DNA from: Diphasiastrum complanatum | Lineage: Eukaryota > Streptophyta > Lycopodiopsida > Lycopodiales > Lycopodiaceae | DNA length: 64,000 bases | Assembly: GCA_029204225.1 (NCBI GenBank) | Contig: CM055098.1 | Coordinates: forward strand, 52,968,728 to 53,032,727 | Reading direction: 5' to 3' | Part shown: positions 21,679-34,054 of the stretch, piece by piece | Numbering within the stretch: the stretch's first letter is position 1 | How the letters are laid out: every line of letters starts with the position of its first letter | Program-made: the position numbers and the translations under genes | Notes under the pieces: generated by a model | The model's database searches: none | What the model was told of the DNA's origin: nothing | What the model saw: only the letters and a program-made list of their open reading frames with translations

Positions 21679-22404
21679 GCTGCTCCTCGTGGAGAGCACT
21701 TCAGGATGCTCTAATGACACTAGAATGGAGTGAACTTCATCTAGCCAATTTGATTAGCACAAGGCTTTATATTTATAGACGACGATAAATTTAAATTTCT
21801 TCTAGACATGTGTCCTTTACATATGGTTTGTCGTTCTAGATAACCAAAAGTTGCAAATGACCATTCTTGAGTTTTGGATATGGAATCGCATTTTAGATAT
21901 ATTATTGTGAAACTAATGATGCTGCATAGGAGTATTGAAAATTACATTTTTATGGATGACTTCTAAAATCTTAATTAGCATTTGGATTTTCCATTTGTGT
22001 TTTGAAATAAAGTCATGTTTTGCTTAGTACCATGAAGTATATGCAATATGTCGTGATGTCCGTTTTCTTTGCATTTTGAGCATAGTTTCTTGCCTTTTCA
22101 TAATCAACCCGTTCATGGTTGAAGAAATTGGCTATTCATGTAGGTTAGATAGGAGCCCGTTGGAGAATTGAATTTGAAACTAAAAAACAGATAATTTTTA
22201 CATTTTTTACAACATAATTGATTGTAAATAGATTGAAAACTGTATAGTTTACAATCAGTTTCTAATTTACAATCAATACTAGTCATTTAGAATGAGATGG
22301 AATGTGATTTTGGATGATATAGGTATTGATTACTTATGAATTAGCATACATCCCATAAATTTGATTCTTTATTTTTTTCATGGTTAGTGTTTTGAGCTAT
22401 ATGT
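21679..22404 (+). other. Sirtuin 3' untranslated region and flank
   Basis: AT-rich sequence after the sirtuin stop. A candidate polyadenylation signal AATAAA lies near 22001, and a TTGATT run comes just before the copia LTR. No other gene is seen. The end of the transcript is not defined by sequence. Confidence 0.4.
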
Positions 22405-23085
22405 TGTTAAAAGTACAATACTAAGGACCATAAATGAGCCTACAAAAGACTCCAAGATTGATTGATTGATTGATTGATATGCCAATCTATTGCAAAACTA
22501 GTCACCAATTTCTAGATATAGATTAGCAATCTAGGATCACACAATCAAGAGCAATCAAAAACAATAATCAAACATGTAAATTTGATTCCACACGTGTGTG
22601 GCACGGCCTCCAGGACGGCCTGCTATCAAAGAATGAGTGTGATCAAGTTCAATTTACTAATTGAATTATAAAATCACAAAACAAATGTAAGGAAAACTTG
22701 AGATTGCCAATTTGCTCACAAAAATTCTATTTCCTCACTATGGAATAATGGATTGATAGTATAATATCCTCTTCTCCTTTGAAGTTAGGTGAAAATCCAG
22801 CATGTAATAAGGAGAATAATTGACATTTTTTTTTCCTAATATGATCTTACCTAACCCTAGAGTTATGCCAATTTGGTGGTTAGGTTATTCCAACTACCCC
22901 CATGATTTGAGAAACTTGGTCTTATAATTTAGGAATCATGATCAAACATCGTAACTAACCCTATGAATGAGATCTAACCTAGCTAGGCTAGTCTACACAC
23001 GTGGCAAATTGGTTTCACACATGTGATTGACAATGTATATAAAAAAATTACATGCAAACCAAGCTAGAATTTGTCATTTTTGACA
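22405..23085 (-). repeat. Copia 3' LTR
   Basis: In plus orientation it runs TGTTAAAAGTAC to TTTTTGACA, 681 bp. It includes a (TTGA)n stretch near 22455 and the palindrome CACACGTGTG at 22589-22598 followed by GGCACGGCCTCC. It pairs with 28837-29599. Confidence 0.8.
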
Positions 23086-23715
23086 CTCCTCAAATCTAGC
23101 TTGGGAAACTATGGTACATTTATCAATTACTTTAATGAAAGAATCCTTAGGCAAGGATTTAGTAAGCAAATCAGCTAAGCAATATGATGAAGACATATGT
23201 TGGAGCTTGATTTCTTTGGCTTGTATCTTCTCCCTCACAAAGTGATGGTCAATCTCGATATGCTTGCTCCTTGCATGGAATGTGGGATTGGTAGCAAGTG
23301 ATTGGGCTGATTGGTTGTCACAATACATACAAGGTACCTCCTCGGCCTCTATAACTTGAAGGTCTGCCAATAGCCTTTTGAGCCATAAGACCTCCTTGCA
23401 TGTTGATGTCAAGGCCTTATACTCGGGTTCAGTTGATGAAAGTGAAATAGTATCTTGCTTTTTGGAAAGCCATGATACTATTCCATCGCATAGAAATGTA
23501 GCAAATGCACTTGTAGATTTTTTATCCACTTTGTCACCTGCAAATCTGAGTCACTATAGGCTCTTAAGCCCAGATTAGTCCCTTTGTAGAGTATGCCAAA
23601 ATTCCCAGCTGATGAGAAGTATCTTTGGACTCTTCTGACCATTTTTTAATGTGACACAAGAGGACTTTGCATATACTGGCTTAACTTACCAACACTATAA
23701 CTAAGATCAGGCCTA
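23086..23715 (-). pseudogene. Copia RT C-terminus and RNase H
   Basis: Minus strand. RPDLSYSVGKLSQYM near 23710-23665 is the end of RT. The RNase H portion includes DKKSTSAF, then WLSKKQDTISLSSTEPEYKA, CDNQSAQSLA, FHARSKHIEID and LADLLTKSLP near 23530-23130. A stop separates the two parts near 23575. The sequence ends just before the LTR in a short purine tract. Homology stops abruptly at about 23715, the junction with plus-strand gypsy DNA. Confidence 0.8.
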
Positions 23716-24912
23716 GTTAAAGCGGACCTTCAGAACAATATGCTATTTATGCTGTCGCACAACAACAAACATCTAGAAATTGGACCAGAGCACCGCTTGG
23801 ATGCTTTGCTTGTGGAGAAAATCACAGAGTTGAAGAATAACAAAGGCAAATTTGTACCATTTTGTCGTGACTGTGGTTATGGGCATTGCTACAAGGAGTG
23901 TCCAGCAAGACCAAAGCCACCGCCCGTCACAACTCCTGTAAATTTGATAACAATTAAGCAAAGATCAGCAGTTCAGTCTGAACTAAGTGTACCTTTGATG
24001 GTGGTTACCAGAGCACAAAGCCAGAAAGAACCGGTAGCAGATCCAGTACCTGCTGATTCTATACCATTAACTGATATACCAACATCACCTGGAGTCTATC
24101 CAAATCTCCATGCCGAAAAGAGGAGATATCAGGATATGAGGTTGTGGATTAAACATTTGCAAGAAGAAGAGGAGCTTGAAGCCGCTAAAGCTGCAGCCAA
24201 AGTCCACTCTTCACCTGAATAATCCACGAACGAATATGAATATTCAGTTTTCTCATCATGAAGAACCCTTCAAGATGACTGAACCGGAAGTGCCACAAAC
24301 AGAATTACTCATGAATATTTTGTCCAATAAGATAAATATTACATTAGGAGAATTTCTGAAGTTGGTGCTAAAAGCAAAAGAAGTATTAGCGCAGCAGTTA
24401 ACTCAGATTGAACCAGAAGCCAATCAGAAACCACTTTTTTGTGCTGGATTTGAAGAATCTAATGAAGTACTCCATGTCGGAGCAGGCTGGAAAAGTGAGC
24501 AAAAAAATATCACTCTGCCAATACAACATAGACAATTTTCTAAAGAAGCAGCCGTGATAGATGGAGGTTCGGGAGTTAACTTGATTTCAACAAAGCTATG
24601 TGCAAAATGAGGTCTTACAAAGATAAAGCCTACGACTTTTGCCATTAAGTTGGCTGATCAAACGACTGTTCTCATCCGCGGAGAATGGTTGAAGACATAC
24701 CTGCCAAGATTGTCGAAGTCTAGTTTGTCATTACTTTTGTAGTAATGGACTTACCTGAAGCACCAAGTGTCTACCGAGTCTTACTCGGATGCCCATGGTT
24801 ACGAGTTGCGCAAGTAATTCATAACTGGGGTATCAGAAAAATCACTTTTGAAAATCGTGAACGTGCAGTCAAAGTTGATCTGATCACTTGGACTATCAAA
24901 CAAGGATGATGA
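23716..24912 (+). pseudogene. Gypsy gag knuckle and protease region
   Basis: Plus-strand gypsy segment nested in the copia. The frame 23740-24222 contains a zinc knuckle (CRDCGYGHCYKEC) and VVTRAQSQ. The frame 24176-24610 ends in the retropepsin active site (AVIDGGSGVNLIS, about 24550-24590). After a stop at 24608 the protease continues with VYRVLLGCPWL, the flap/C-terminal LLGxPWL motif (about 24770-24800). Wording matches the gypsy at 38041, so both belong to one family. Frame breaks make it non-functional. Confidence 0.7.
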
Positions 24913-25036
24913 TTCATCAACAACGGATCACACTTGTGACTGACTAGTCAAAAATTGAGGAGTACATAATGAGTTTCAAATCGATACTGTCAACTGGAAT
25001 CAAGCTCTTGCAACAATTGATTGTATAGCAGACTAT

Positions 25037-25916
25037 ATGTGTCAACAAGATAATCAGTCCAACTTGAGCGAGATTTCATTATTGGATCGAACTTTGGATA
25101 CACCGATCACTTTTCCTTTGAATGTGTTGAATGTAGCTTGGACATCAACGAAACCCATACTAGATCCAATTGAAGATGAACTTATTCATATGAGTCATGT
25201 CTTGATTTATGATGACAATGCAGAACTTATTGATGAGCAGGTTCTAAATCACATGGATCCTACTAGATTTGGAGTACGTGATATTCCCAATAAAACCGCC
25301 AAAAGCAGTTATATTGAAGGAAGACAAGATCACATGATCAATGACAAAGAAACAAGCTAAGCAACATTATAATACAGTCCTGAAATGGGAAAAATCCACC
25401 TCAAAAGGTTGATTCGAAGAATGTCCCACCCTTATTGGATAAAGGCAAAGGAAAAATCAAGGATGATTTTTCAAGTCAGAATTTTCGCAAGACATCACCA
25501 TCTAGGAAGTCTTCACCTTCAAAGAAGAGTCTATCTTCTCGGAAGTCATCGCCTTCACAATCGATTCTTGCTAATAAAACTAAGCGAAGATCCAAGACTA
25601 ATCTTTTTGACAAAGAACAATTAGAGGAAGTCTAGCATGATATGCCAGAGCATTTCAAACGCTATACTTTGGATGATGTGGTTATCATGTTACCCAAAAC
25701 ACATCGTGAATCTGAAGAACAAGTGCCAGAATCGAAAGATCTTTACAATGGCCCACCAACTTGGACGCAGCTTGTGAATTTTGCAAAACTAGGAGAGCCA
25801 AAAAGGATTGTACAAGTTGGAGCACAACTCACTCCTGAACAGTTTCAAGCGCTACGGACGTTATTTATCAAGTATCAAGATTGCTTTGCGTGAACTTATA
25901 AGGATCTCAAGGGTTC
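25037..25916 (+). pseudogene. Gypsy protease-RT linker and start of reverse transcriptase
   Basis: The frames at 25037-25360 and 25435-25635 are hydrophilic linker. 25642-25893 carries YTLDDVVIMLPKTHRE, shared with the gypsy at 39879-40142 (FTLDDVVIQLPQPHRE). It ends LRTLFIKYQDCFA, the classic gypsy lead-in to RT, with a stop at the next codon. The RT itself is absent: homology breaks at about 25916, where a different reading frame begins, so RT, RNase H and integrase are deleted. Confidence 0.65.
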
Positions 25917-27870
25917 ATGGATATGTTCGATGATTCCAATCCACTGGGCCCAGGTGAGATCTTTGAAATGCCCAAAATCCCCGGTCCCTTTGCACTCCAA
26001 TCCCCTGGAAGAAGATTCGAACAATTCCATGATACCTCTTTTGGCTTTGATGATTCCTTCTAGATCAACCAGCAAAATGAAGCTAACGCCACATCGGACA
26101 CCATAAGGGTCGTTCATGCTGTTCCGTCTCCAAAGCAATTCGACGCCACAATGCCAGAGGGTTTTGAAGCAGAAGATATATTCGAAGAAGAAGAACCGGC
26201 CACACACTCGAGGCCAGTCAGCACAATTCCACCGGAGCTGTTCCTGTTGCTTTTGCTTTTGCTGTTTCAACGACCGTGGATTCTGGTGACGCAATGGGTC
26301 TAGTTTCAAACCTTGCGCGAGTGATCTAGACCATGCTTGATGAGAAAAAAGACATGAACAAGCGCATATCCGACCTGGGGACAGAGAACACACTGATTAG
26401 CCAAAAGGTTATTCAGTTGAATCGCGAGCTGAAAATTGCCAGACAACACGAGGCAAAGTCTGAAGCTGAGTTAAAGAAGGCCAACCAGTCCGCCCAACAC
26501 TTGGAAGACTATGTGGCAACCCTTCAAAATGCACTCACCACGGTGCAAGGCAAAGTGGACAAAGCGGTCCAAGATTCAAAACAACAAGTCTTGTTGTTGG
26601 CAGGCTAATTGGACTTAGCCGAGCTGGAACGCGAACGTCTTCAAGGTGAATTGGACGCGACCACCCTTGAACGCGATTCCTATTTGCAGACACAAGTGCC
26701 TGATTGTCCAGTCACACTGGACGAAATCAAATACTTGTTTCGAAAAGTGGTAACCTACCGTATTGCACTGGCGGAGTTTCAAGAGCAATTCAATAAACTC
26801 AAAGGATGGCAACCATTGAGCTTGGCAAGGCAAAAGCTATTATTAAATTTTATGAAAAGGTAGCCGCTCAGGTGTTGGAAGCCGAGCCTCAAATTCCAGT
26901 TCCACTCATGTCACAGTTCTCGCCTCAGAACCAAGAACAGGTAGGAATGGATATAAGATTCGATACAAGCATGGACCAGGGTGGAGCTCCTGAAATTCCA
27001 AAAACAACGGACACCCAAGCTGCCGAAGTCGGTCCATCTTCATCAGGGACCAAAATTTTGTTTCAAAAACCAGTCACCATCGAAGACCAGATTCAAAATT
27101 TTTTGCGCCAACATCCGCATCTGTCCTTGAGGGGTGGTTGGGTTATTAAGTTCAAAACCTCTGAGATAGAGGCATGAAAAGAACTAGATAGACTACCTGC
27201 CTTGGGAGAGCAGCCGGCTTGGCGCACAATAGTTTTTGAAAAAGCTCCAGATTCTATTACGAGCTATGTTGCCAGCCCTTGCCAATTGCGAGTCGATCCC
27301 TATTATTTGCCGATGCCGAGATGTAATAAGTGGAAAGATTTGGGTGTGCCATTGGATCAAGTCAACATCCACACCCCAAATTGGCCCATCATTCATCAGA
27401 CATTTAATTGGCAAATATCAGTTGATTTTATTAGAGCCCTTTAATTCTATGGTGCTAAATACCGGAATGCGCCAGATCCAACTGTGCGACAATCGGCCAC
27501 ATTCGCAAATGATTTGTCCAAGTTAGCATCCACTACTACGAGATGAGATGATTGCCTACCTCCCTTGGCATTCAATCCAAATCTTCCCATGGAGTCAGAT
27601 AAAGTCCAAGACTAGCTGCCGATCGCCAGACTATATTATCGTGTAGCCATGCTGGGTGGTTCTTGGGAATCAAGGTTTCTGGCCTGGACAACTTCCAATT
27701 GGATTGCCGGAGCTAATAAGTGTTTTTTTCTACACAAACACGACTTCAATATGGAGCGCCTGGACTTCATGGAGGAGCAGTTACCATCTCATCAAGGTAC
27801 GACGCGAGCAAAACTAGATCCCAAAATGAATAATCTCGCGAGGTGTCGTGGGACCGCCACCAGTTTTGGT
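25917..27870 (+). pseudogene. Extra coiled-coil ORF next to a gypsy 3' end, function unknown
   Basis: Not recognised. A reading frame opens at 25917 (MDMFDDSNPLGPGE) and can be followed with stops and shifts to about 27870. The N-terminal part is acidic. 26333-26608 and 26609-26863 form a long heptad-like helix rich in E, K, Q and L (KKDMNKRISDLGTENTLI, then LAELERERLQGELDATTLE), a likely coiled coil. A less helical part reads GLGVPLDQVNIHTPNWP-like text and YGAKYRNAPDPTVRQ. It ends just before GGTGGGGGATACTGTTGG, which looks like a polypurine tract and LTR start, so this would be an ORF 3' of pol. It could also be a gag from another element. No membrane segment supports an envelope protein. 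Confidence 0.5.
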
Positions 27871-27976
27871 GGGGGATACTGTTGGAGGGTTTGCGGATCC
27901 CAAGGCAACCCTAGCTCTAGTTAATAAGTGAGAGGGATTTGGCACCCTGTGTGTGTAAGTCCAACCCGATGATCAC
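27864..27976 (+). repeat. Gypsy polypurine tract and truncated LTR start
   Basis: GGTGGGGGATAC followed by TGTTGGAGGGTTTGCGG from about 27877. This is the usual purine tract and TGTTG start of a plant gypsy 3' LTR. Only about 100 bp of LTR precedes the return of copia gag sequence on the other strand. Confidence 0.45.
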
Positions 27977-27979
27977 ATA

Positions 27980-28219
27980 GTTATTTGATAATTAGAAAGT
28001 CAAAAGTGCTAGTCTTGCCTTCTTCTTGTATCTAACCAATTCTTGTCCTCCAAGAGGCTCATCCTCTTCCTCTTGGACAATATCAAAGAGATCTTGGAGT
28101 ACCAATAATGACTCATTTCTCACCTTCCATATGGAATAGTTTGTAGAATTCAATCTTTTACTAGGTTCAAGAAGGAATGCACCTATAGATCCCATCTTCC
28201 TAGTGACTTCTACGAACAA
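27980..28219 (-). pseudogene. Copia gag N-terminus
   Basis: On the minus strand: MGSIGAFLLEPSKRL, then NSTNYSIWKVRNESLLVLQ and DLFDIVQEEEDEP. It is closely similar to the gag at 48844 (ERLTSTNYSIWKVRMESLL) and at 45867. It stops at about 27990, the right junction with the gypsy segment. Confidence 0.75.
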
Positions 28220-28836
28220 TGCTTCAAGAAAAATGAAATTGATTCAAATCTAGAAACTCACAAACGGTTTCACTTGATTTTGATCCCCTCAAATTTGACT
28301 TCTAGCCTTACTTTGGAATTTTAGTCACAACTCTCACACTCCCTCACAAAGATAAAATGGAGATAAGAAGAGATCCAATAACAAAACTATTAAATACTCT
28401 CAATTTTCATTAGATTTGGACAAAAAAGTGACTAAATTTATCTCCCTCTTCTTGACGGTTCTTCAAGACCTATAACACAAATTTAAAGGGCTTAAACTCG
28501 GCCTCAATTAATTAGATCTCATGACACTAAGTCAAATCTAATTGATGGCAAACAAACTTCAATGCTTGTCCTTGAATTGGCACCAAAAAACTCATCAAGA
28601 TAATTAGAATCAAATTGTTTGGATCTCATGAGTATTTGAAGTTAAATGTAGGTAAAGAGGTGCCCACACATGTGGGAAGTACGACTGCTAACCCTCACCA
28701 AGTTTGGATCACAAAACTTCACACTAAGACTTGATTTGAACTCGCCCTCACAAGACTAGTTTTCTAGCAACAAACTTGCTAAAAATAGATTGTGCTTTGA
28801 TCATTGATTATCCTCTTGTACTTGGCTCTGATTTTG

Positions 28837-29599
28837 TGTTAAAAGTACAATAATAAGGACCATATATGAGCCTACAAAGATTCCAAGAGTGATTGATTGA
28901 TTGATACACCAATCTATTGCAAAACTAGTCACCAATCTCTTGATCTAGATTGGCAATTTAGGATCACACAATCAAGAGCAATAAAATACAATAATCAAAC
29001 ATGTAAATCCGACTCCACACGTGTCTGGTAAATCTGACTCCACACGTGTGGTACGGCCTCCAGTATGGCTTGCTATCAGAGAATGAGTGTGATCAAGTTT
29101 AGTTTACTATTGAATCATAAAATCACAAGACAAATGTAGGGAAAACTTGAGATTGCCAATTTGCTCTAAAAAATTCTCTCTTCTCACTGTGGAATAATGG
29201 ATTGATACTAGGGAAAACTTGAGATTGCCAATTTGCTCTCAAAAAGTCTCTCTTCTCACTATGGAATAATGGATTGATAGTAGAATAGGGCTCTTCTCCT
29301 TTGAAGTTATGTGAAAATCCAACATGTAATAGGGAGAATATGTCCATCTTACCTAACCCTAGAGTTATGCCAATTTGGTGGTTAGGTTATTCAACTACCT
29401 CCATGATTTGAGGAGTTTGGTCCTATGATCTAGGGATCATGACCAAACATCATAACTAACTTTATGAATGAGATCTAACCTATCTAGGCTATCTAGGATA
29501 GTCTACACACGTGGCAAATTGGTTTCACACATGTGATTTACAATGTACATCAAAAAATCACAAACAAAGTTAGAATTTTTCATTTTGTTATGTTTGACA
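28837..29599 (-). repeat. Copia 5' LTR with internal duplications
   Basis: In plus orientation it runs TGTTAAAAGTAC to GTTTGACA. It is longer than its partner at 22405 mainly because of a 72-bp tandem duplication (29138-29281) and a short duplication of the 'gactccacacgtgt' block near 29011-29050. The degenerate primer complement 'cttggctctgatttt' lies just to its left. Confidence 0.8.
29138..29281. repeat. 72-bp tandem duplication inside one LTR
   Basis: Two copies of a 72-bp unit (29138-29209 and 29210-29281) beginning AGGGAAAACTTGAG and ending near GGATTGATA. Only one copy is present in the partner LTR at 22405-23085, so it arose after, or was not copied at, insertion. Confidence 0.85.
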
Positions 29600-32340
29600 T
29601 TCTTTATAAGACTTTCTTCAAGAATGGAATATGTACAAGACTTTCTTTCAACCATGATACTATGTCATGTGTGCAAAGTGACTAAGATGCTTTAGATATT
29701 TGAGTTAAAATGTCTCTCCTATTCATTGTCTTTTTTGGTTGGTTATGTATTCAATTGTGTAATGTCTACACGTTCTTGTGCACCATGGTTTTTACCAATA
29801 CTTTCTAGACATTGACTTTTAAATTTCATTTTTTTGGCAAGATTCTAACAACAACAACACTATGCCATCTCTATCACATGTTGGAAAATGGCTTGTATGG
29901 TTCAAACACTACAAGAGGAAACACATGCATCCTATTGCGGTCACGGCTACACAGTTGAGTCACACATCAAAGGCTAACATTGGTGACTACTATAGTGCTT
30001 TTGCCAATTAACTAACTTTAAGCTGATTGATGTCCCAATAAAATCTTGCCAACTAGGACCTCAAAACACCTACTCTTGGAAACACAATACAATATGGATC
30101 TCGAACCAATGAAGAGAAGGCAAGGGCCCCTCGCCACTCCCATGTGGTTCTTTTTTTTTATTTGTTGAAGCTTTGTTTTGTATATGGTTTCCAAGTGTAG
30201 GTGTTTATTGCATTTGCAACTTGAAGTTGAAAACTTAAAAAATGTTTTAGTTTACTCCCAGAAACTTCAACGACTAGTTTTGGAAGTAAAATGGAATGTT
30301 ATTAATTTTGTTGAAGTTTCAACATCATGTTCAAAAACACATCTCAAACATCTATGCTTGAAAAGACGATACAAAATTGAGCATTGGCAAATAAAATACA
30401 ACCATGTGGGTGTCGCAATTGAGGTTGTTTCAAAGGTTTTTTTTTTTTTTTTGGGCTTGAAGTTGGAAAATGTAACGAAAATCAACAATGTTCCATTATA
30501 TTATCAAAACTAAGTGATATGAACATCAATGGAACTTAAGTGAGATTATTGTCAAGCTAGATTGCCATGTCAAGTGATTAACATTTGCCTTTGGTGCATA
30601 GCGTTAATGTGTAGTCAGGTGATTAACATTTGCCTTTGGTGCATAGCCTTAGTGTGTAGTCAGGTGATTAACATTTGCCTTTGGTGCATAGCCTTAGTGT
30701 GTAGCCATAAACACATATGCATGAAACAACTCAAGCACATCACATACCAAAAATTATATTCAATTCATGGGGAAGAGATCTTTGTCTTGAGTGTTTGAAG
30801 CATCTAAGTTGCTTCACATTGATGACACATGCATAATGTTCTTCAAAAGCAACTATTGCATACACTACATTGTTGAATTGATATGAAGTCTTTTTGAAAA
30901 CGCAAAGCCTAACAAAAATACATGAATTTGTGTATTCATGATAACAATGTGTTGAAAGATTGCAATGACTTCAATCTAAAATCATGAAAGCATACAATTC
31001 AACACACTAATCGTGAAGAACTAGAGATCAAGTAGTTTGATGAGTTTTTTTTTGTGACATCAACCCAAAGTGCCAACTGAAAACACAAGATAAGAAATGT
31101 CGTAACTTATTTCATTTATCTTATAGTATTTGATAAGATATTGTTTCATCTTATAGAAGTGAAGAAATTTTTGGATGCAATATGTATTCTAACATTTGTT
31201 TAAAAAAAATACAAATCCGACCACTCATGCATTGGCTCATCTAGTGAAACATTGCAACATATGACATTTATCCTAAAGTATTTGACAGGATGTATTCGTT
31301 CATTTCATGGAAGTGAAAGGAAATTTTCAATTGCAATGTATTGTAATATTAATGTCTTTAAAATTATAAATCAACCAATCTCATAATGTTTCATCTCTAA
31401 TGAAATGAGTTCAATACACTACCCACAAAATAAACCATTCCACCCATCAACGTAGACACAGTCAATTTTTTTTTGGTATCATTGACATTGAGAGAGCTTG
31501 AACTTTTACTCAAAATGCAAGAGAAGTGACATTGCAACATATTATATCAATTCCTCATTACGACGACATGTATTAGCGCATTTCATAACAACTTGGAAAT
31601 ATTTTTGTGCAAAATGACATTTGACAAGTTGCATATTTGTTATATTTTTCATTCCATAGAAGTGGAGAAAATTTGGATGCAATATGTAGTTTAACATTCA
31701 GTTCTATAAAATGCAAATTCAATCACTAAGAAAATTCAAATGCAACATGTATCCAATATGAAAATTCAATCACCCTTTTATACTTTCATCTCTAATGAAA
31801 TGCGTTCAATACACTTGCTAGAAAATAAAGCATTCCACTTACCAAGCAGGAAGTCATATCCAAAATACAAACATGAATGATAAGTGATATATGATTTGGT
31901 GGATTTATTGATACGTGAAATAGAATGAATGATTGGAGAAGTGTTACTTCAGTTTATTTGTTGAGACCTTTTATGATGAGAAAAAGCATATTACATATTT
32001 GAGTATTGACATTTGTTTTTGACCGTTGATGATATACATGATAATAAAATGATCACACATATGAATATTGTCATTTCTTTGACTCATTGGCGATTTGAGG
32101 ATTTGTTGAATATATTAAGTACTACCTATTCATCAACATCTACAAATATGCATAGGTTAATTGGCATCTATCTTGTTGATAAAACACTTTTAAATTCTTT
32201 GTACATTCGTAGTGCCATTTGTTTGGTTATATCAAATACAAATAAGTACTTGTAATGGAAAAAAGCACAAACTAGTTTCACCAAAAAACTTTTTTGAATG
32301 TGCAAATAGGGATCAAGGAAAGGAAACAAATCTTATGAGA
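29600..32340. other. AT-rich non-coding stretch
   Basis: About 2.7 kb with many in-frame stops on both strands and no protein homology that I can see. It contains A/T runs, repeated 'atttcatagaagtggagaaaattt'-like phrases in several diverged forms (31140-31330 and 31660-31690), and the 45-bp triplicated repeat. It is probably decayed transposon DNA. Confidence 0.5.
30569..30703. repeat. 45-bp tandem repeat, three copies
   Basis: Units lie at 30569-30613, 30614-30658 and 30659-30703, each containing GATTAACATTTGCCTTTGG and TGCATAGC. Because 45 is divisible by three, a frame reads QVINICLWCIAL three times, but nothing suggests it is translated. Confidence 0.9.
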
Positions 32341-32349
32341 AAAGAAAGA

Positions 32350-32480
32350 TCTTGTGTAGAGGAGGTGTGCATTGGATTAGCATTTGCCTAGGTTGCAGTT
32401 CATGGGTCGACTCTCAGTTGCGGTGGGTTGGGGCGCATGTGACGGGTTCTTTTCGAGGTTTAGAAGTTCAAAAATAAATG
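32350..32480 (+). mobile_element. Possible tRNA-derived SINE fragment
   Basis: 'gtgcattggattagcatttgcctagg' resembles a polymerase III A box region, and 'ttcatgggtcgactctc' about 35 bp on resembles a B box. A G-rich stretch 'gcggtgggttgggg' follows, as in plant Au-like SINEs. There is no clear 3' tail or target duplication. Confidence 0.35.
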
Positions 32481-32750
32481 ATCTAATGACCCATAGCATA
32501 ACATAACACACCTCATTTGCGAACTAGCAATCCTACATGCTGTTAGAGTGATCAAAGCTTTCATTTGGCGTTTTCCTATAGTAACAATCATGACTTTTGA
32601 ACTGAGGTAAGAAATGTGAAGTAATATGAATCACCAAGATCCAAATTTGTCCTCTTGATCTTTGGTGTGAAAGTCAACACAATCTACACATTTGCAACAT
32701 AGAAAATCAGCATCTACTTAATGAAAGAGATACAAACTCAATAAGAACTT

Positions 32751-33382
<632 letters not shown>

Positions 33383-33850
33383 ACTCCCTCTTCAACTTGT
33401 TTTAGCATAGACTTTGAGAATACTCCAAGTGAAGTCCTATGCTTCATAAACAAGTCTTTTCCCAATGCTTTGGTGAAGATATCAGCTACACATTCCCTTG
33501 AAGAAACATGTTGAAGCTCCACCTCCTTTTCGACTGGCTCTCTCACAAAGTGATATGCCACCTCAATATGCTTGCTTCTAGCATGAAATATAGGATTGCT
33601 TGCCAAATTTTGGGCTAATAGGTTGTCTAGAAAGATGATTGGGCTCTATGAAAAATCTAGCAAGTGAAGATCCTTGATCATCCTCTTGATCCATACCATT
33701 TCTTTTGTGCAATGAGTAAGTGCTTTGTACTTGGCCTTAGATGACAATGAAATAGTGGCTTGTTTCTTTGACATCCATGATATGGCTCCATCACCTATGA
33801 AAATACAACGTGCACTTATGGATTTCCTATCCATTTGATTTCCAGCAAAC
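33383..33850 (-). pseudogene. Copia RNase H fragment
   Basis: Minus strand: QMDRKSISARCIFIGDG, then ISWMSKKQATISLSS and KAKYKALTHCTKE. After a stop at about 33607 come ASNPIFHARSKHIEVAYHF and ECVADIFTKALGKDLFMK. This is the C-terminal RNase H of copia pol, related to the copies at 23086 and 41900. Homology ends at about 33850, where unrelated sequence begins. Confidence 0.8.
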
Positions 33851-34054
33851 TGTTGAAATTCTATGCTCAAGCCCAATTCCATTAGGTAATGAGCATCCTG
33901 GAAAAATTCTTGTCTATCTATTCTTGAAAACAACAAAAAAAAAGGATGGAAGAAGGCTCGAAGTTTTGTACAGAAGCTCAAAAAATTTAGGACCAAATTT
34001 TTTCGACCCAAGCCTATTTTTTGACCCAATGTCAATCCCATCAAAATGTGATTT

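Larger units (their letters stand above)
22405..29599 (-). mobile_element. Ty1/copia element with its middle replaced by a gypsy segment
   Basis: Minus-strand copia bounded by related LTRs at 22405-23085 and 28837-29599. The 3' end of pol (RNase H) lies next to the left LTR and the start of gag next to the right LTR. A degenerate primer site abuts the right LTR. Between about 23716 and 27976 the copia interior is missing, and plus-strand gypsy coding DNA is present instead. I found no matching target duplication at the outer ends. Confidence 0.75.

Noticed and set aside
26165..26290. Leucine-rich stretch (PPELFLLLLLLLF) as a membrane segment of an envelope protein
   Set aside because: It occurs in a frame that does not match the adjacent coiled-coil frame and is limited by stops, so it is likely a frame artefact.
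30562..30798. QVINICLWCIAL triple repeat as a small peptide gene
   Set aside because: An artefact of a 45-bp tandem duplication in non-coding DNA.
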